Shown: positions 15,662-17,499 of the stretch, in pieces
Position numbering within the stretch: position 1 is the first letter of the stretch
Layout of the letters: the number at the start of each line of letters is the position of its first letter
The notes under the pieces: generated by a model
Databases searched by the model: none
Told to the model about the DNA's origin: nothing
The model's input: the letters and a program-made list of their open reading frames with translations, nothing else
Assembly (NCBI GenBank): GCA_002392325.1
Contig: DGGS01000179.1
Coordinates: forward strand, 515 to 18,013
Origin: Bacteroidales bacterium UBA3868
GTDB lineage: Bacteria > Bacteroidota > Bacteroidia > Bacteroidales > WCHB1-69
Direction of reading: 5' to 3'
Length of the DNA: 17,499 nt
Made by a program: the position numbers and the translations under genes

Positions 15662-16219
15662 ATGCCCGAAGCAACTGACGAATTCATCCTTTCGCTGTTC
15701 GCCAACGCCAAGACCAAAGAACAGGGTTTCGAGCTGCTGATGAAGAAATACCAGCGTCTCGTCTATTACAACGCCCGCCGCATCGTGTCGCTGCACGACG
15801 ACGCCAACGACGTGGCCCAAAATGTGTTTATCAAAATCTGGCGTAACCTTGACCGATTCCGCGGCGATTCCAGCCTGAAAACCTGGATCACGAAAATCAC
15901 CGTCAACGAGTCACTAACATTCGTGGAAAAGAAAAAGAAACTGCTGAACTTGTCTGACGACAGTTACACGGACTTCCTGGTGGTAAGCCAGCCGGAGACG
16001 AACTTCATTTCGCCCAACGAGGTGCAGCAACTCCTTCAGGAAGAAATACTTAAACTGCCTCCGAAGCAACGCGCCGTGTTCACCATGCGCTATTACGATG
16101 AGACTCCCTACGCCGAAATGTCCAAAATTTTCGACACCTCCGAGAGCGCGTTGAAGGCGTCCTACCACTTCGCCGCAGAAAAAATCAAAAAAAATTTAAC
16201 CGAGCGTTTAACCTTTTAG
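15662..16219 (+). CDS. RNA polymerase sigma factor, ECF (sigma-70 group 4) type
   Basis: This 185-residue protein has region 2 (about 22-90), with DDANDVAQNVFIKIWRNLDR (46-65) and the promoter-melting segment F-R-G-D-S-S-L-K-T-W-I. Region 4 (about 122-178) has LPPKQRAVFTMRYYDETPYA (132-151) and the recognition-helix region TSESALKASYHFAAEKIKK. Region 3 is absent, as in ECF sigmas. The gene starts 8 bp after transketolase, so it could be cotranscribed with that gene. It is followed by a small membrane protein and a Spy-like secreted protein, the layout of a sigma/anti-sigma/periplasmic-sensor unit. Its target promoters cannot be read from the window. A role like that of Porphyromonas SigP, an ECF factor that controls por genes, is possible but unsupported. 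Confidence 0.92.
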   Translation: MPEATDEFILSLFANAKTKEQGFELLMKKYQRLVYYNARRIVSLHDDANDVAQNVFIKIWRNLDRFRGDSSLKTWITKITVNESLTFVEKKKKLLNLSDDSYTDFLVVSQPETNFISPNEVQQLLQEEILKLPPKQRAVFTMRYYDETPYAEMSKIFDTSESALKASYHFAAEKIKKNLTERLTF

Positions 16220-16258
16220 TTTTATCATAGTCCTACTTTTTGTTTTTTTCACATTACT

Positions 16259-16570
16259 ATGATTGATTTAGATAACATAACAAAAGAAGAGCATTACCAA
16301 GTTCCAGACGGCTACTTCGACGAGTTCCCGAAACAGGTCATGTACTCCATCCGCAAGGAGAATGCAAAACGGCGCAACATTTGGCTCACCTCCATCGCCG
16401 CCGTTATGGCCCTCGTCATCTGCAGCATCACCATTGTGCGCTACATGCAAAACAACGAGAAAGAGAAAGAGCAGATGAGGATGATCAGCGTCCAGACGGA
16501 GCAACTTGAAGAACAGATGGTGGACTATTACAGCGCCGAACTGGCCCAAATGGATTATTTGTATTACTAA
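16259..16570 (+). CDS. Small single-pass membrane protein, candidate anti-sigma factor
   Basis: This is a 103-residue protein. The cytoplasmic N-terminus contains HYQVPDGYFDEFPKQVMYSI (12-31), a V-P-x-G-Y-F-x-x-F/L-P pattern I associate with small membrane proteins next to Bacteroidota sigma genes. One transmembrane helix spans about 41-63, then a charged and Gln/Glu-rich periplasmic tail ends in YY. There is no HxxxCxxC zinc motif, so it is not a classical zinc anti-sigma factor. It lies 39 bp after the sigma gene and 20 bp before the Spy-like gene. The anti-sigma role is inferred from position and topology; binding to the sigma factor is not shown by the sequence. Confidence 0.6.
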   Translation: MIDLDNITKEEHYQVPDGYFDEFPKQVMYSIRKENAKRRNIWLTSIAAVMALVICSITIVRYMQNNEKEKEQMRMISVQTEQLEEQMVDYYSAELAQMDYLYY

Positions 16571-16590
16571 AAAGTTAAATGTAAGATATT

Positions 16591-17112
16591 ATGAAACGCT
16601 TATTTTTCACAATCTGCCTTGTTGCAGTCGGTTTATTCATCGCTCAGGCACAGAACAAAGTTGACACTGAGAAGATGAGAAAGGAACGCATAGAGAACAT
16701 GCGCATCAACTTGAAACTCACCACCCAGGAGGGCAAGACATTTTGGTCTGCATACGACCAATTCCTTCGTAACGAAATCAAACTGCACGAAACCTACAAA
16801 CAGAATTTGGCCAAGCAGGGCATCCGTCTGAACGAGCCCGGCAAGAACAAAGAGATCATCGCAAAGCTTTCCGACAAGCAACTCACCTACCTTCAGGACC
16901 AGAAATTCGAACTCCGCAAGAACATTCTCAACTTGGAGGCATCCTTCTACAAGAAACTCAAATCCATGCTGACGCCAAGACACATTCAGGATTTCTACAA
17001 CATCGATGAGAAATACAAACGCTCGCTGGTGTCCAAGAAACAGGTTGAGGCCGAGAAGAAGAAAGCCGCTGTTGACCCCACTTCTGTAAACCCCGGGAAA
17101 AAGAAACGCTAA
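16591..17112 (+). CDS. Secreted Spy/CpxP-like helical protein
   Basis: This is a 173-residue protein with signal peptide MKRLFFTICLVAVGLFIAQA and predicted cleavage after residue 20. The mature part is almost entirely helical and charged. An LKLTTQEGKTFWSAYDQFLR segment (41-60) and a later LTPRHIQDFYNIDEKYKR segment resemble the paired LTxxQ-type helices of the Spy/CpxP/CnrX group of periplasmic chaperones and sensors. The C-terminal tail is Lys-rich (GKKKR). As the last gene after a sigma factor and a membrane protein, it may report periplasmic stress or act as a chaperone; neither is demonstrated. A UUCG-loop terminator follows its stop by 8 bp. Confidence 0.68.
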   Translation: MKRLFFTICLVAVGLFIAQAQNKVDTEKMRKERIENMRINLKLTTQEGKTFWSAYDQFLRNEIKLHETYKQNLAKQGIRLNEPGKNKEIIAKLSDKQLTYLQDQKFELRKNILNLEASFYKKLKSMLTPRHIQDFYNIDEKYKRSLVSKKQVEAEKKKAAVDPTSVNPGKKKR

Positions 17113-17120
17113 ACTGACAT

Positions 17121-17150
17121 AAAAAGGAGCCGCTTTCGAGCGGCTTTTTT
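17121..17150 (+). terminator. Rho-independent terminator with UUCG loop
   Basis: A 7-bp stem AGCCGCT/AGCGGCT (17128-17134 with 17139-17145) closes a TTCG tetraloop, an extra-stable RNA loop. Five T follow (17146-17150), and an A-run precedes the stem. It closes the transketolase/sigma/Spy cluster 8 bp after the last stop codon and separates it from rpsL. Confidence 0.92.
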
Positions 17151-17202
17151 CATGTCTGAAATAAAAAAAAATCTGGGTAACTGAATGATATAGAAAAAAG
17201 TG

Positions 17203-17210
17203 TATTTTTG
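17203..17210 (+). promoter_or_regulatory. rpsL: Candidate -7 box for rpsL
   Basis: TATTTTTG followed by C matches TAnnTTTG and lies 59 bp upstream of the rpsL ATG, after the terminator. The spacing implies a leader of about 50 nt. No TTG -33 element was found at standard spacing. Confidence 0.55.
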
Positions 17211-17269
17211 CACCCCCAAAAAATAGGGACTTTAACATTATAAATTAAAAGTTTAACAAATCAAATTGT

Positions 17270-17499
17270 ATGCCTACAATTCAACAATTAGTAAGAAAAG
17301 GAAGAAAAAGACTGACTTCTCAGAGTAAGTCAAGGGCATTGGATGCCTGTCCGCAAAGACGCGGTGTTTGTTTGAGGGTTTACACCACAACCCCGAAAAA
17401 ACCGAATTCAGCCATGCGTAAGGTGGCGAGAGTTAGAATGACCAACGGAAAAGAGGTGAACGCCTACATTCCGGGCGAAGGCCACAACCTTCAGGAGCA
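17270..17499 (+). CDS. rpsL: 30S ribosomal protein S12, N-terminal part
   Basis: The reading frame from ATG 17270 runs open to the window edge for 76 complete codons, beginning [15 protein letters not shown] and containing [20 protein letters not shown] and [11 protein letters not shown]. These are the most conserved parts of S12, the decoding-centre protein of the small subunit. The Lys-Lys pair in TPKKPNS (K43/K44 here, K42/K43 in mature E. coli numbering) is intact, so the commonest streptomycin-resistance change is absent at this site. The second resistance region lies beyond the window. In many bacteria rpsL starts an operon with rpsG and fusA, but those are not visible here. Confidence 0.97.
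   Translation, partial: MPTIQQLVRKGRKRLTSQSKSRALDACPQRRGVCLRVYTTTPKKPNSAMRKVARVRMTNGKEVNAYIPGEGHNLQE

Noticed and set aside
16220..16258. Possible promoter before the 103-aa membrane protein
   Set aside because: TACTTTTTG has one extra base between TA and TTTG compared with TAnnTTTG, and the 39-bp gap fits simple cotranscription with the sigma gene.

Overview
The window looks like chromosomal DNA from a member of the Bacteroidota, most likely order Bacteroidales. The evidence is a complete porP-K-L-M-N set encoding the type IX secretion/gliding motor, several Bacteroidota-type promoter boxes (TAnnTTTG), A+T-rich leaders without clear Shine-Dalgarno sequences, and a tryptophanase N-terminus typical of gut and oral Bacteroidales. 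Species cannot be named from the sequence. No mobile element, CRISPR array, tRNA or rRNA was seen.

Minus strand, read right to left from 14624. First comes a 1149-residue predicted outer-membrane barrel protein that I do not recognise as any characterised protein. After a 266-bp gap with its own promoter and a predicted leader stem comes the type IX operon: porP (SprF-like OM protein), porK (SUMF1-fold lipoprotein), porL and porM (inner-membrane proton-driven motor), and porN (periplasmic ring partner). The operon ends in a strong hairpin terminator. Immediately after it, hldD (ADP-heptose epimerase) appears to restart from its own promoter. Then follow recQ, a membrane-anchored OmpH/Skp-like protein and a membrane-anchored MORN-repeat protein, the last three probably one transcript. 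The first 40 codons of tnaA (tryptophanase) lie at the left edge.

Plus strand, from 14700. A stand-alone C-terminal half of transketolase is followed 8 bp later by an ECF-type sigma factor, a small single-pass membrane protein (candidate anti-sigma factor) and a secreted Spy/CpxP-like helical protein. This cluster ends at a UUCG-loop terminator. A further TAnnTTTG promoter then leads into rpsL (ribosomal protein S12), cut by the right edge.

Functionally, most of the window concerns the cell envelope: a secretion motor and its OM partners, an LPS-core sugar enzyme, two anchored periplasmic proteins, and a sigma/anti-sigma/periplasmic-sensor cassette that could read envelope state. Housekeeping genes (recQ, rpsL, transketolase) are interleaved. 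The least explained parts are the 1149-aa barrel protein, the por-operon leader stem, the non-zinc anti-sigma candidate with its Spy-like partner, and the anchored OmpH/MORN pair. All identifications come from reading motifs; no database search was run.
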